Below, piece after piece: positions 37,144 to 46,099 of a stretch of 64,000 bases of DNA. Location of the stretch: positions 62,001 through 126,000 of the forward strand of contig FNEU01000001.1 of NCBI GenBank assembly GCA_900100245.1, in the 5' to 3' direction. The translations under genes and the position numbers were made by a program. The stretch's first letter is position 1; the number at the start of each line of letters is the position of its first letter. Below the pieces are notes generated by a model, which saw nothing but the letters and a program-made list of their open reading frames with translations, was not told the origin of the DNA and searched no databases. The stretch is from Lachnospiraceae bacterium G41. Lineage in GTDB: Bacteria > Bacillota > Clostridia > Lachnospirales > Lachnospiraceae.

Positions 37144-38199
37144 TTACTTTATACCGTGGAAAATCACACAGTTGGGATAATCGATTTTTACTTCTTTTGC
37201 ACACATGGAAAGGAGTCCCTTTTCAAGATCTACATTAAAGAATGTAAGTGTGCTGGATTCGTGATTTAAAGATACAAGATGCTTTTTATCGGGGAACAAA
37301 GCAGCATCCTTAGGATACGAACCGCTGATGGGAAGCCAGAGAATCTTAGTTAATAAACCTGTTTCTTCATCTCTTTTAAATATTTCAACGGAATTGTCTC
37401 CCGCGGATGAAGTTACGATATAATTTCTGTCTTCGGAAAATTTAAGTGCTCTGGAAACAGACATAGATGCGTGATAATTGTCAACTGTCTGAATTGTCTG
37501 AATCTTTTCAAATTCGGGATAACCCGAATCAAGAGCCGTATATGTGAATACGTCAACGGAATTTTGCATTTCGTTAAGAACATAAACGTATTTGTTATCT
37601 ACCGAGAAAATCATATGTCTCGGGCCTGAATTTTGATCCGAACGGATAATGTCTACGGGCTTAAGCTTACCTGTCTCGTAATTAAGCGCATAGACATTTA
37701 CATGATCCATACCGGTATCTGATGCTAAAAGAAACTTATTGTCTCTTGACATCTTTACGCAGCTAACGTGCGGAACATATGATCTGTCTGAAACTTCGCC
37801 CATACCCTGAACATAGATTTCGTCAGTTATTTCTCCGACCGCTCCGTCTTCGCCTACTCTTAAAACAGTTATCTTTCCGTCATGATAACCTGCGACAAAA
37901 AGATATCTGTCTGTATAGTCTGTGGAAAGGTAGCAGCCTCTCATGCCGTTAACGGACGTAAAATTGATTTCATCCAAATCACCGTTCGCGCCGATTTCAT
38001 AGCTTTTAACACCCATATCGGTGATTGAATAAAGGAACTGATCGTTATGCGAACTGGTTAAATATGACGAATTGGAAATTTCAATCGAATTTCTGTAAAT
38101 GAAAGTTCCTTTTTCAATATCTACATCAAATATCGTAATGCCCATTTTGTTTCTCTTGGTATAGCTTGAAACATAGGCAACATATTTTTCGAATCTCAT
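37144..38199 (-). CDS. Lactonase-family seven-bladed beta-propeller (YbhE/Pgl-like)
   Basis: Repeated propeller motifs match the COG2706 lactonase family, which includes 6-phosphogluconolactonase Pgl: VAYVSSYTK..GITIFDVD, HVSCVKMSRDNKFLLASDTGMDHVNVY, GPRHMIFSVDNKYVYVLNEMQNSVDVF, and a last blade PNCVIFHGIK. I place the start at the ATG at 38199 (351 residues), with GGGGG five bases upstream; an upstream TTG would lie in that site. No pentose-phosphate neighbours are present, so the lactone substrate is unproven. First gene of the minus-strand run toward vanY. Confidence 0.82.
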   Translation of the reverse strand: MRFEKYVAYVSSYTKRNKMGITIFDVDIEKGTFIYRNSIEISNSSYLTSSHNDQFLYSITDMGVKSYEIGANGDLDEINFTSVNGMRGCYLSTDYTDRYLFVAGYHDGKITVLRVGEDGAVGEITDEIYVQGMGEVSDRSYVPHVSCVKMSRDNKFLLASDTGMDHVNVYALNYETGKLKPVDIIRSDQNSGPRHMIFSVDNKYVYVLNEMQNSVDVFTYTALDSGYPEFEKIQTIQTVDNYHASMSVSRALKFSEDRNYIVTSSAGDNSVEIFKRDEETGLLTKILWLPISGSYPKDAALFPDKKHLVSLNHESSTLTFFNVDLEKGLLSMCAKEVKIDYPNCVIFHGIK

Positions 38200-38329
38200 G
38201 CAAACCCCCAACTGATTAAATATATAAAAAACCGCAAAAATCCATATAAAATCAATTTACATAATAACACAAATAATATAAAATAAAAATGTTTTTTGAC
38301 AAAGTATATATTTTTAGATCGGAGCAAAA

Positions 38330-39403
38330 ATGAGCAACAAACTTATTACTCTTGAAAACATTTCAAAATCTTATGACAATCATCTCGTTTTGGACGAAAT
38401 GAATTTATACATAAGAGAGAATGAATTTGTAACTCTTCTCGGCCCTTCAGGCTGCGGCAAAACAACCACTCTTCGTATTATAGGCGGATTTGAAAATCCC
38501 GATACGGGACGTGTTATTTTTGACGGAAAAGATATCACCAAATTACCTGCGTATAAAAGACAGCTAAATACAGTATTCCAAAAATATGCTCTTTTTACGC
38601 ATATGAATATTGCGGAGAATATCGCTTTCGGTTTAAAGATAAAGAATAAATCAAAGTCTTATATTGACGATAAGATTAAATACGCTCTTAAACTCGTTAA
38701 CCTCGAAGGTTACGAAAACAGAATGCCTGATTCACTCTCAGGCGGTCAGCAGCAGCGTATTGCTATCGCAAGAGCTATCGTAAACGAACCCAAGGTTCTT
38801 CTTTTAGACGAGCCTCTCGGCGCGCTTGACTTAAAGCTTCGTCAGGACATGCAGTATGAGCTGATAAGACTTAAAAACGAACTTGGCATTACCTTTATAT
38901 ATGTAACACACGATCAGGAAGAAGCACTTACAATGAGTGATACCATCGTTGTTATGAACCAGGGTTATATCCAGCAGATCGGTACTCCCGAAATGATTTA
39001 CAACGAGCCTGAAAACGCTTTCGTTGCAGACTTTATTGGTGATTCGAATATTATTGACTCCATTATGATAAAAGATGAGCTCGTTGAAATCTTAGGTACC
39101 AAATTTGCATGCGTGGATACAGGCTTCGGTGAAAACGTACATGTCGACGTAGTAATAAGACCTGAGGATATCGAACTTGTCGCTCCCGAAGAAGGAACTA
39201 TCTCGGGTGTTGTTACATCTCTTATATTTAAAGGCGTTCATTATGAAATGGATGTTATGGCAAACGGTTTTGAATGGCTCGTTCATTCTACCAAGATGTT
39301 TCCTGTAGGCGAGAAAGTCGGCATAAAGGTTGATCCTTTCAACATTCAGATTATGAACAAACCCGCCAGCGAGGATGAGGAGGCCGCACAAATTGAAGAA
39401 TAA
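38330..39403 (+). CDS. potA: Spermidine/putrescine ABC transporter ATPase PotA
   Basis: Cytoplasmic ATPase of a polyamine importer. 357 residues: Walker [10 protein letters not shown] near 41, Q-loop VFQKYALF, signature LSGGQQQR, Walker [14 protein letters not shown]-loop YVTHDQEEA, and a C-terminal TOBE-like regulatory domain (about 240-340, [10 protein letters not shown]). GGAG is five bases before the ATG. It leads a potABC transcript; the first 15 or so codons of potB overlap its end. The substrate is named from family similarity; related ABC families carry other cationic solutes. Confidence 0.93.
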   Translation: MSNKLITLENISKSYDNHLVLDEMNLYIRENEFVTLLGPSGCGKTTTLRIIGGFENPDTGRVIFDGKDITKLPAYKRQLNTVFQKYALFTHMNIAENIAFGLKIKNKSKSYIDDKIKYALKLVNLEGYENRMPDSLSGGQQQRIAIARAIVNEPKVLLLDEPLGALDLKLRQDMQYELIRLKNELGITFIYVTHDQEEALTMSDTIVVMNQGYIQQIGTPEMIYNEPENAFVADFIGDSNIIDSIMIKDELVEILGTKFACVDTGFGENVHVDVVIRPEDIELVAPEEGTISGVVTSLIFKGVHYEMDVMANGFEWLVHSTKMFPVGEKVGIKVDPFNIQIMNKPASEDEEAAQIEE

Positions 39404-40214
39404 ATTCGTTAAATGGCTGTCCCTCCCTTATGCATTCTGGTCGATAGCCTTTATAATCATCCCTCTTGTAATGGTCTTCTATTTTGGATTAACCACAAAG
39501 AGCGGAAAATTTACATTCTCTAATATTTTATCTATAGCTTTACCTGTGCATTTTAAAGCTCTTTTAATTGCACTTCTTTTATCATTGATAAGTACAATCA
39601 TTTGTTTGTTGCTTTCATATCCTCTGGCTATGATTTTGTCTAACCTCAATTCTAAAAACAACAAGCTTATGATTCTTATCTTCGTTCTTCCTATGTGGAT
39701 GAACTTCCTTTTAAGAACACTTGCATGGCAGACGCTGCTTGAAAACGAAGGTGTAATCAATACAATTCTTAAAGCATTTCAGCTGCCTGCTTTAAAGATT
39801 ATCAATACACCTTATGCGATTGTATTCGGTATGATTTACAACTTCCTGCCTTTTATGGTTTTGCCTATTTATAACGTTCTTTGTAAAATCGACAAAAACC
39901 TTTTAAACGCAGCAAGAGACTTGGGTGCCAATGAAGTTCAGACATTTTTAAAGGTTACTCTTCCTTTAAGTGTTCCCGGAATTATCTCCGGTATCACTAT
40001 GGTCTTTGTACCTGCTCTTACAACCTTCGTTATTTCAGAGATGTTGGGCGGAAGTAAAATCCTCCTTATCGGTAACGTCATCGAACAGGAATTCACGACC
40101 AACTCAAACTGGCATTTAGGCTCAGGCCTTTCAGTCGTTTTAATGTTATTTATCGTAATATCAATGATAATTACCGCCATTTTCGATAAAGACGGAGAAG
40201 GGAGCGCATTATGA
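39393..40214 (+). CDS. potB: Spermidine/putrescine ABC permease PotB
   Basis: Permease with six predicted membrane helices and the cytoplasmic EAA loop ([25 protein letters not shown]) that docks on PotA. I place the start at the TTG at 39393 (273 residues; [15 protein letters not shown] follows), because AGGAGG lies nine bases upstream. The in-frame ATG at 39375 has its ribosome site directly abutting it. Overlaps potA by 11 bp and potC by four (ATGA). Confidence 0.9.
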   Translation: MKNKFVKWLSLPYAFWSIAFIIIPLVMVFYFGLTTKSGKFTFSNILSIALPVHFKALLIALLLSLISTIICLLLSYPLAMILSNLNSKNNKLMILIFVLPMWMNFLLRTLAWQTLLENEGVINTILKAFQLPALKIINTPYAIVFGMIYNFLPFMVLPIYNVLCKIDKNLLNAARDLGANEVQTFLKVTLPLSVPGIISGITMVFVPALTTFVISEMLGGSKILLIGNVIEQEFTTNSNWHLGSGLSVVLMLFIVISMIITAIFDKDGEGSAL

Positions 40215-40999
40215 TATCAAATGTTTTAAAAAGAATCTATATAGCGCTCATCTTCATTTTCCTTTATGCTCCGATGGCAGTGCTTATCGTTTTATCGTTT
40301 AACAAGTCCAAATCAAGATCGAAATGGGGTGGCTTTACCTTCCAGTGGTACAGTAAACTTCTCTCCGATTCTTCGATTATGGAAGCGCTTGTAACTACAA
40401 TAATGCTTGCTGTTTTATCCGCTCTAATCTCAACATTTATCGGAACAATTGCAGCCATAGCAATTACAAGCCTTAAAAAAGGAACCAGAACATTAATGAT
40501 GGGTATCACAAATATACCTATGTTAAATGCCGAAATCGTAACCGGTATTTCGTTAATGCTTCTCTTCATCTTCTTTAACGTAAAATTCGGATTTACAACA
40601 ATTCTTCTAGCGCATATAACGTTTAACATACCTTATGTAATTCTAAGCGTTATGCCTCGTATCAAGCAGCTTAATCCTTCTGCATACGAAGCCGCAATGG
40701 ATTTGGGAGCATCACCTTTTAAAGCGTTCTTTAAGGTTGTATTTCCCGATATTTTACCCGGCGTATTCTCCGGTCTTTTGATGGCATTTACGATGAGTAT
40801 CGATGATTTTATCATCACTCACTTTACAAAAGGTGCAGGCGTGGATACACTTTCAACCAAGATTTACTCACAGGTCAGAAAAGGTATTGATCCTAAAATG
40901 TATGCACTTTCATCCATCATATTCGTAACCGTTTTAGTTCTTCTGATACTTGTTAATCTTCTTCCGGGTTCCGGTAAGAAAAACAAAGCAGCCAAGTAA
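40211..40999 (+). CDS. potC: Spermidine/putrescine ABC permease PotC
   Basis: Second permease, 262 residues with six membrane helices. The EAA loop is AYEAAMDLGASPFKAFFKVVFPDILPG. FSMSIDDF-like FTMSIDDFIITHF near residue 195 is a PotC hallmark. The ATG at 40211 overlaps the potB stop. Unusually, the substrate-binding protein is not next in this transcript: potD lies downstream in the opposite direction. Confidence 0.94.
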   Translation: MISNVLKRIYIALIFIFLYAPMAVLIVLSFNKSKSRSKWGGFTFQWYSKLLSDSSIMEALVTTIMLAVLSALISTFIGTIAAIAITSLKKGTRTLMMGITNIPMLNAEIVTGISLMLLFIFFNVKFGFTTILLAHITFNIPYVILSVMPRIKQLNPSAYEAAMDLGASPFKAFFKVVFPDILPGVFSGLLMAFTMSIDDFIITHFTKGAGVDTLSTKIYSQVRKGIDPKMYALSSIIFVTVLVLLILVNLLPGSGKKNKAAK

Positions 41000-41015
41000 A
41001 CTATTATCATAAAAG

Positions 41016-41045
41016 AAAAAGCCGAACTTAATTGTTCGGCTTTTT
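41016..41045. terminator. Bidirectional terminator between potC and potD
   Basis: AAAAAGCCGAAC (41016-41027) pairs perfectly with GTTCGGCTTTTT (41034-41045) around a six-base loop. A-run and T-run on the two arms let it end both convergent transcripts. Confidence 0.92.
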
Positions 41046-41069
41046 AAGTATCTTTATGTCTTTTATGAT

Positions 41070-42122
41070 TTATTCTGACTTAACTTCTTTCCAGAGTGAA
41101 TTGTAAAGTTCGTCTCCGTCCTCACCAAGATATTTGTAAGTCTCAAGGTTGTCGTACTGAGTCAAATCGGGGAATGCGATTTCGGAATTTCTGATATCTT
41201 CGTCCTCGATAAGTGCTCTTGCAGCATCATTGGGTGTTGAATATGTGATAAAATCGAAGTTCATTAACGCAATTTCGGGCTTGCACATATAGTTGATGAA
41301 CTTCTCGGCATTTTCCTTATTCTTTGCATTCTTAAGAACTACCCATGAGTCAATCCATACGTTTGTTCCTTCTTCGGGAATAACATATACGAGATTTTCG
41401 TTTTCTCTCTGTGTATAGATTGCTTCGCCTGAATAAATAACACCGATAGCAGCTTCGTTACCGATCATCTTATCTCTTACCTGGTCTACAACATAAGCCT
41501 GTACAAGGGGCTTCTGCTCAAGGAGAGACTGCTTTGCAATCTGAAGCTCGTCGATATTGATTGTATTCATTGAATATCCGTTTAACTTAAGAGCTACCAT
41601 AAATGCGTCTCTGACTGAGTTCTGCATTAAAATCTGGTTTTTATATTTAGGATCCCAGAGCTGTTCCCATTTTGTAATGGGTTCGTCAACCATTGTCTTA
41701 TTATAAAGAATGCCAACGGTTCCCCAGCAATAAGGTACGGAATATTTGTTTTCGGGATCGAATTCCTGACTTGTTACAAAATACTGTTCGCCTATATTTT
41801 TAGCATTGGGAATATTGTCCCAGTTAAGTTCGGCGAGCATGTCGTTGTCAATCATTTTCTTGATCATGTAATCCGAAGGACATACAACATCGTAATTTAC
41901 GGCACCTGCCTCAACCTTTGGATACATCATTTCATTTGTTTCGAACTCATCATAAATAACCTTAATCTGAGTATCTTTCTCGAACATCTCGATTACTTCG
42001 GGATCAATATATTCACCCCAGTTGTAAACGTAGACTTCACCGTTTTCATAAGTCTTGCTGCAACCAAACATAGGAAGCAGAGTTAAAGTTGCAAGTAAAC
42101 CAAACAAAAACAATTTTTTCAA
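41070..42122 (-). CDS. potD: Spermidine/putrescine-binding lipoprotein PotD
   Basis: Extracytoplasmic binding protein of the polyamine importer. The signal peptide KKLFLFGLLATLTLLPMFGC ends in a lipobox-like cysteine. VYNWGEYIDPEVIEMFE and PSDYMIKKM are PotD signatures. I place the start at a TTG at 42122 (351 residues). In-frame codons further upstream would translate the AAAGGAGG ribosome site itself, and no ATG is available; spacing of 13 bases to the TTG is rather long. It faces potABC and has its own promoter. Confidence 0.92.
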   Translation of the reverse strand: MKKLFLFGLLATLTLLPMFGCSKTYENGEVYVYNWGEYIDPEVIEMFEKDTQIKVIYDEFETNEMMYPKVEAGAVNYDVVCPSDYMIKKMIDNDMLAELNWDNIPNAKNIGEQYFVTSQEFDPENKYSVPYCWGTVGILYNKTMVDEPITKWEQLWDPKYKNQILMQNSVRDAFMVALKLNGYSMNTINIDELQIAKQSLLEQKPLVQAYVVDQVRDKMIGNEAAIGVIYSGEAIYTQRENENLVYVIPEEGTNVWIDSWVVLKNAKNKENAEKFINYMCKPEIALMNFDFITYSTPNDAARALIEDEDIRNSEIAFPDLTQYDNLETYKYLGEDGDELYNSLWKEVKSE

Positions 42123-42204
42123 TTCTTTTTCTTTTCCTCCTTTGGACAAAACAAATTGTTAGTAATGTCGGATGTTTCATACTCTTAAAAAAACATCAAG
42201 GTCT

Positions 42205-42232
42205 AATATATCATATATTTGTCATATTTCAA
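42205..42232 (-). promoter_or_regulatory. Promoter of potD (extended -10)
   Basis: On the minus strand TTGAAA (42227-42232) and TATATT (42205-42210) are 16 bp apart, with TG one base before the -10. Shows that potD is transcribed apart from potABC. Confidence 0.65.
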
Positions 42233-42255
42233 GAAATATTTTAACAAAATAAAAA

Positions 42256-42299
42256 AAGCCAAAAGAGAAACGGTCTTAAAACTCATTCTCTTTTGGCTT
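42256..42299 (-). terminator. Rho-independent terminator of trpS
   Basis: A perfect 14-bp stem: 42256-42269 (AAGCCAAAAGAGAA) with 42286-42299. The minus-strand T-run follows. It lies about 16 bp after the trpS stop. Confidence 0.93.
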
Positions 42300-42314
42300 A
42301 TCTCCTAAAAGAAA

Positions 42315-43319
42315 TTATCTTACTTTCTCGTTAAAGCCGACTTTCTTCTGAACCTTTCTTAAAGTCTTGTTGGCATAATACTGAGCCTTCTCGTCATTAT
42401 TCTTAACAATACCGTCAAGATATGCCTTGTCTTTAAGAATCTCAGCATGTCTTGTCTGTAAAGGATTAAGCATATCCGCTACAGTCTCACCTACAGCAAG
42501 TTTGAAATCACCGTATCCCTTACCGTCAAATTCTTTTTCAACTTCTTCAAAGGTTTTGCCTGTGCATGCTGAATAAATCTCAATGAGGTTTGAAACACCG
42601 GGCTGTTCTTCTCTGTGTTTAATCATTGCCTCTGAGTCAGTAACGGCTCTCTTGAATTTTCTGATGATTGTATCTCTGTCATCGGTTAAGTATATCGAAG
42701 CGTTAGGATTTTCGTCAGACTTGGACATCTTCTTTAAAGGATCCTGAAGAGACATAATCTTTGCACCGGTCTTTCCGATGTAAGGCTCGGGAATTGTAAA
42801 TACATCACCGTAAATAGCGTTAAATCTCTGTGCTATATCACGTGTCAGCTCAAGATGCTGAAGCTGGTCGATACCTACGGGAACAACATCTGTCTGATAT
42901 AAAAGAATGTCTGCAGCCATAAGAACGGGATATGTGAAAAGACCCGCATTGATATTGTCTGCATGCTTTGCGGACTTATCCTTAAACTGAGTCATTCTGT
43001 TAAGCTCGCCCATATATGTGAAGCAATTTAAAATCCATGCAAGTTCAGCGTGTCCCGATACATGTGACTGATAATAAATACAGTTCTTCTCGGGATCAAG
43101 TCCTGCAGCTATATAAAGTGCAAGAAGATTTTTAGCTTTCTGTCTGAATTCAGTAGGATCCTGTCTTACAGTGATCGAATGAAGATCTACTACAGAATAA
43201 AAGCATTCATACTGCTCGGACAATGTGAGCCAGTTTTTTAAAGCTCCGAGATAATTACCCAAAGTAAGACACCCTGTAGCCTGCATTCCTGAAAATAATA
43301 CTTTCTTGTCGTCAATCAT
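42315..43319 (-). CDS. trpS: Tryptophanyl-tRNA synthetase TrpS
   Basis: Class I synthetase charging tRNA-Trp. 334 residues. The HIGH-equivalent lies in TGCLTLGNYLGAL, and the KMSKS loop reads PLKKMSKSDENPNAS. PVGIDQLQHLELTRDIA is also diagnostic. It has its own promoter and terminator. The leader is only about 36 bases, so there is no T-box riboswitch, which many Firmicutes trpS genes carry. Confidence 0.97.
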   Translation of the reverse strand: MIDDKKVLFSGMQATGCLTLGNYLGALKNWLTLSEQYECFYSVVDLHSITVRQDPTEFRQKAKNLLALYIAAGLDPEKNCIYYQSHVSGHAELAWILNCFTYMGELNRMTQFKDKSAKHADNINAGLFTYPVLMAADILLYQTDVVPVGIDQLQHLELTRDIAQRFNAIYGDVFTIPEPYIGKTGAKIMSLQDPLKKMSKSDENPNASIYLTDDRDTIIRKFKRAVTDSEAMIKHREEQPGVSNLIEIYSACTGKTFEEVEKEFDGKGYGDFKLAVGETVADMLNPLQTRHAEILKDKAYLDGIVKNNDEKAQYYANKTLRKVQKKVGFNEKVR

Positions 43320-43362
43320 TTTAAGTTACCGTCTTTCGTTTATTTTAAATAACTTTCTGTAT

Positions 43363-43390
43363 TTTATATGAAAGACATATCAAATGTCAA
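43363..43390 (-). promoter_or_regulatory. Promoter of trpS
   Basis: On the minus strand TTGACA (43385-43390) and TATAAA (43363-43368) are 16 bp apart, just after the stop of the GH13 gene. Confidence 0.7.
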
Positions 43391-43397
43391 AAAGTTT

Positions 43398-45245
43398 TTA
43401 TTTGTTTCCGAGCAAATCCTTGCTGAAAGTTACTTTGAATACAGCGCAGGATCTGGATTCGAGTTCAAACTTCATGCCCTGCTTGGTTTCTTCCTTCTCT
43501 TCTTCTTTTTCTTTAACATCGCCCGTCGAGAATACAACGTCCCATTTGGCAGACACGGGAAGGAAAGGAAGCGAGAATGTAATCTCTTTCCAGTAGAAAT
43601 TATAAGCAAGATAATAAAGAGTTACATTACCTTTATCAAGGCTTGAATACATAATACCGAGATGTCTGTTATATGTTGCAAGATCAGCTTTCCAGGCTTC
43701 GTCCGAATGGTAGGATAAATCGGGATATCCGATATGTGCTCTGTCAAGCATTGAAAACTCGCGGTTTAAAACAGCGTTTAAATCACTCTTTCTGAGGGCT
43801 ATAAGCTTCTTTGTATATTCAAGCATCTCCGAAGCTTCTGCCGTAAGATTCCAATTAATATAACTTACAGCATTATCCTGACAGTAAGGATTGTTGTTTC
43901 CGTTCTGCGTATTGCAGATTTCATCACCTGCCAAAATAAGCGGAGTTCCCTTCGAAGAAAATACGAGGAACAAAGCATCCTTCATCATTTTCTTACGTAA
44001 TTTCATAACTAAACTCTTCTTGGTCTTGCCTTCAATACCGCAGTTCCAGGAGAAATTGTAATCACAGCCGTCAACATTCTTTTCACCGTTATCTTCATTG
44101 TGCTTTCTGTCGTAAGAAACCAGATCGTTTAACGTAAAGCCGTAATAGTTTGTAATAAAGTTAACACAGGCACTCTTTTCAGGATAATTCTTAGTGTAAT
44201 AAACAAGATCCTTTAATGTTCCTTCATCACCCTTTAATACTTTTCTCATCTGATACATAAATGCATCGGAATATGAAGAAAGATTGCGTTTCGTCGGAAC
44301 AAAAGCGGCCTCATAAATCTCATTCTCGGGAATGTAGTCGTATAAAAGCTTCGTATCACCGAATAAGGGGTCGTTTGCTATAAAAGAAAACGGAATCTTG
44401 TTGCCCTTTAAATGGAAACCGTCAACATTGTAATTTAAAAGCCAGAATTTAAGCACTTCATAAATCTTATGCTGCTTAACTTTATCAGGGAAATAGAACT
44501 GTAAAACGACTTCAATTCCGTTTTTATGAAGCGTCTTCACAAAATCTTTGAATTCTTTTACTGGCTCGTTAGTTGCGCAGTATGAAGCCTTGGGAGCAAA
44601 ATAAAAGCCCTCTTTATAGCCCCAGTAATTGACTTTGTTTTCAGCCTTATAGTCAGTGGTATCGACCATAAAAGAATTGTCTTTTGAAATTTTTTCGAAT
44701 TCCTCAAACTCATAGCAAGGCATAAGTTCAAGAGTTGTAATGCCCAAATCTTTGAGATAATCAAGCTTTTCAAGGATGCCTTTAAAGGTACCTTTATTTT
44801 CGACTTTGCTTGAAGAATGAGCTGTAAAACCTCTTACATGCAAAAGATAAAAGATTGAATTTTCAAAAGAAATACCGGGCTTTTCGTCTTTATTAAAATC
44901 ATCAAGTTTAACAATTGATGAATAGATTTCGTAATTATCTTTCTTTAAACCGAATTTTTCATTTCCAACGAGAGTATACGAATAAGGATCGGCAAACTCT
45001 TTTTCATCAGAATAAAATTTGTAAAGATATTTATCGTATTCAATGTCTTTTATGATCACAGAAAAAACATTACCGTTTCTGTATTCGCGAGAAAGCGGAA
45101 TTCTGGTAATCGTTTTGGACTTTTTGTTCTTTAAAATAATACCGCAGTTGTCGGAATCACTTTCAAACGCAAACAAAACCCCGTCATTTAAAGGAGTTGC
45201 ACCGCATTTGCAAGGATATCCCTTTTCAAGCTTAAAATTATTCAT
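43398..45245 (-). CDS. GlgX/isoamylase-like GH13 protein lacking catalytic residues (probable pseudoenzyme)
   Basis: 615 residues with glycogen-debranching architecture: an N-terminal CBM48-like domain (about 1-115), a TIM barrel (about 125-500) and a C-terminal beta domain. Framework segments match GlgX closely, e.g. GFTLNDLVSY, KHNEDNGE and GTPLILAGDEI. The catalytic motifs do not. Region I (normally DVVYNH) reads QFYFPD at 249-254. Region II (DGFRxD) reads DGFHLK, with Lys280 in place of the nucleophile. The region III glutamate is Asp303. Region IV His-Asp is Tyr367-Tyr368. The reading frame is intact and long, so this is not simple decay. A glycogen-binding or regulatory role is inference. 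It is coupled to the upstream membrane protein by ATGA. Confidence 0.85.
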   Translation of the reverse strand: MNNFKLEKGYPCKCGATPLNDGVLFAFESDSDNCGIILKNKKSKTITRIPLSREYRNGNVFSVIIKDIEYDKYLYKFYSDEKEFADPYSYTLVGNEKFGLKKDNYEIYSSIVKLDDFNKDEKPGISFENSIFYLLHVRGFTAHSSSKVENKGTFKGILEKLDYLKDLGITTLELMPCYEFEEFEKISKDNSFMVDTTDYKAENKVNYWGYKEGFYFAPKASYCATNEPVKEFKDFVKTLHKNGIEVVLQFYFPDKVKQHKIYEVLKFWLLNYNVDGFHLKGNKIPFSFIANDPLFGDTKLLYDYIPENEIYEAAFVPTKRNLSSYSDAFMYQMRKVLKGDEGTLKDLVYYTKNYPEKSACVNFITNYYGFTLNDLVSYDRKHNEDNGEKNVDGCDYNFSWNCGIEGKTKKSLVMKLRKKMMKDALFLVFSSKGTPLILAGDEICNTQNGNNNPYCQDNAVSYINWNLTAEASEMLEYTKKLIALRKSDLNAVLNREFSMLDRAHIGYPDLSYHSDEAWKADLATYNRHLGIMYSSLDKGNVTLYYLAYNFYWKEITFSLPFLPVSAKWDVVFSTGDVKEKEEEKEETKQGMKFELESRSCAVFKVTFSKDLLGNK

Positions 45246-45682
45246 TCGTAATCCCTCGGGTTTGGAACTTCGATTTCGCCGGGAACACCGGAAGGCATAA
45301 GCAATTCTGTCTTTTTGCTTTTAACATAATAAGCAAGAATAAGATCATATAAATTGCCAACAAATCCGATGATACCGCCAAGAACCAGATTGACAAACAT
45401 AAAAACCCAGCACCATCCGATAGAATTCTCGAAATAAGAAACAGCCGCAGCGGCCTCGGGTTTTGTGCTGAAATTCCTAAAAGAATTGATAACTTTCATG
45501 TATCTGATGCAGCCTATTAAGTTATAAACCATCAGGCAAAGGGTTGCGAAACCGTAACCCACGACAAGAGTAGCCAAACCTATAACTAACTGCAGAACGA
45601 CAATAAAAATCCAGAGTGCAAAAGAAACATACATCAGTGTTGTAATCTTTTTCATGAATTTTCTGATTTCAATTTCGTTCAT
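45242..45682 (-). CDS. Small membrane protein, function unknown
   Basis: 146 residues with three or four hydrophobic segments (about 15-35, 40-60, 90-125) and a short polar C-terminus ending in PNPRDYE. I do not recognise the family. Its stop overlaps the start of the GH13 pseudoenzyme (ATGA), so the two are co-translated and may act together. TAGGAGT precedes the ATG. Confidence 0.7.
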   Translation of the reverse strand: MNEIEIRKFMKKITTLMYVSFALWIFIVVLQLVIGLATLVVGYGFATLCLMVYNLIGCIRYMKVINSFRNFSTKPEAAAAVSYFENSIGWCWVFMFVNLVLGGIIGFVGNLYDLILAYYVKSKKTELLMPSGVPGEIEVPNPRDYE

Positions 45683-45712
45683 AAGTTACTCCTAACCATA
45701 TCAGACTTTATT

Positions 45713-45741
45713 ATTATATACATAATTGTATTTTTTTTAAA
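45713..45741 (-). promoter_or_regulatory. Promoter for the small membrane protein and GH13 operon
   Basis: On the minus strand a perfect TATAAT (45713-45718) has TTTAAA (45736-45741) 17 bp upstream. It is interleaved with the divergent promoter for the DUF1292 gene. Confidence 0.5.
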
Positions 45742-45753
45742 GTATGTTAAAAT
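45726..45753 (+). promoter_or_regulatory. Promoter for DUF1292 and tmcAL (extended -10)
   Basis: TTGTAT (45726-45731) and TAAAAT (45748-45753) are 16 bp apart, with TG one base before the -10. It lies back to back with, and overlapping, the minus-strand promoter. Confidence 0.6.
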
Positions 45754-45778
45754 ATATTTGTTTGCACGGAGGTATTAT

Positions 45779-46096
45779 ATGTCAAACTTAAACGAAATCC
45801 CTGAAGAGGAAATGACAGTCGACCTTGATCTTGAAGACGGCAGAAAAGTTACCTGCGCAGTCGTTACAATATTCGAGGTAAAAGGAAAAGATTATATTGC
45901 TCTTCTTCCTATGGTTGACGAAGAAGATGATTTGTACGGCGAAGTATGGCTTTACGGTTACAGCGAAAATCCCGATGACCCTAACGAAGAGCCCGAGCTC
46001 ATTTCCATCGAGGATGATGACGAATACGAAGCCGTTGCGGATGCTTTTGACGAATATCTTGATACCCAGGAGTTTGATGAGATAATCGAGGACTAG
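45779..46096 (+). CDS. DUF1292 family protein
   Basis: A small, very acidic protein (105 residues). VTCAVVTIFEVKGKDYIALLPM followed by acidic residues and VWLYGYSEN is the DUF1292/YrzB pattern, and the C-terminus has EAVADAFDEYLDTQEFDEI. The start is the ATG at 45779, with GGAGG six bases upstream; an in-frame upstream codon lacks a ribosome site. In other Firmicutes DUF1292 usually lies by the alanyl-tRNA synthetase/ruvX group, so pairing with tmcAL is different. Function unknown. Confidence 0.9.
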   Translation: MSNLNEIPEEEMTVDLDLEDGRKVTCAVVTIFEVKGKDYIALLPMVDEEDDLYGEVWLYGYSENPDDPNEEPELISIEDDDEYEAVADAFDEYLDTQEFDEIIED

Positions 46097-46099
46097 TTA

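Noticed and set aside
38296-38301. Perfect TTGACA upstream of potA
   Set aside because: No -10 element lies 15-19 bp downstream; that position is taken by the ribosome site. The potA promoter could not be placed.
43320-43397. Possible T-box riboswitch for trpS
   Set aside because: The leader from the predicted start is only about 36 bases and has no specifier or terminator/antiterminator structure.
43398-45245. GH13 gene damaged by frameshift
   Set aside because: Framework blocks on both sides of each altered motif stay in one frame, so the catalytic changes are point replacements.
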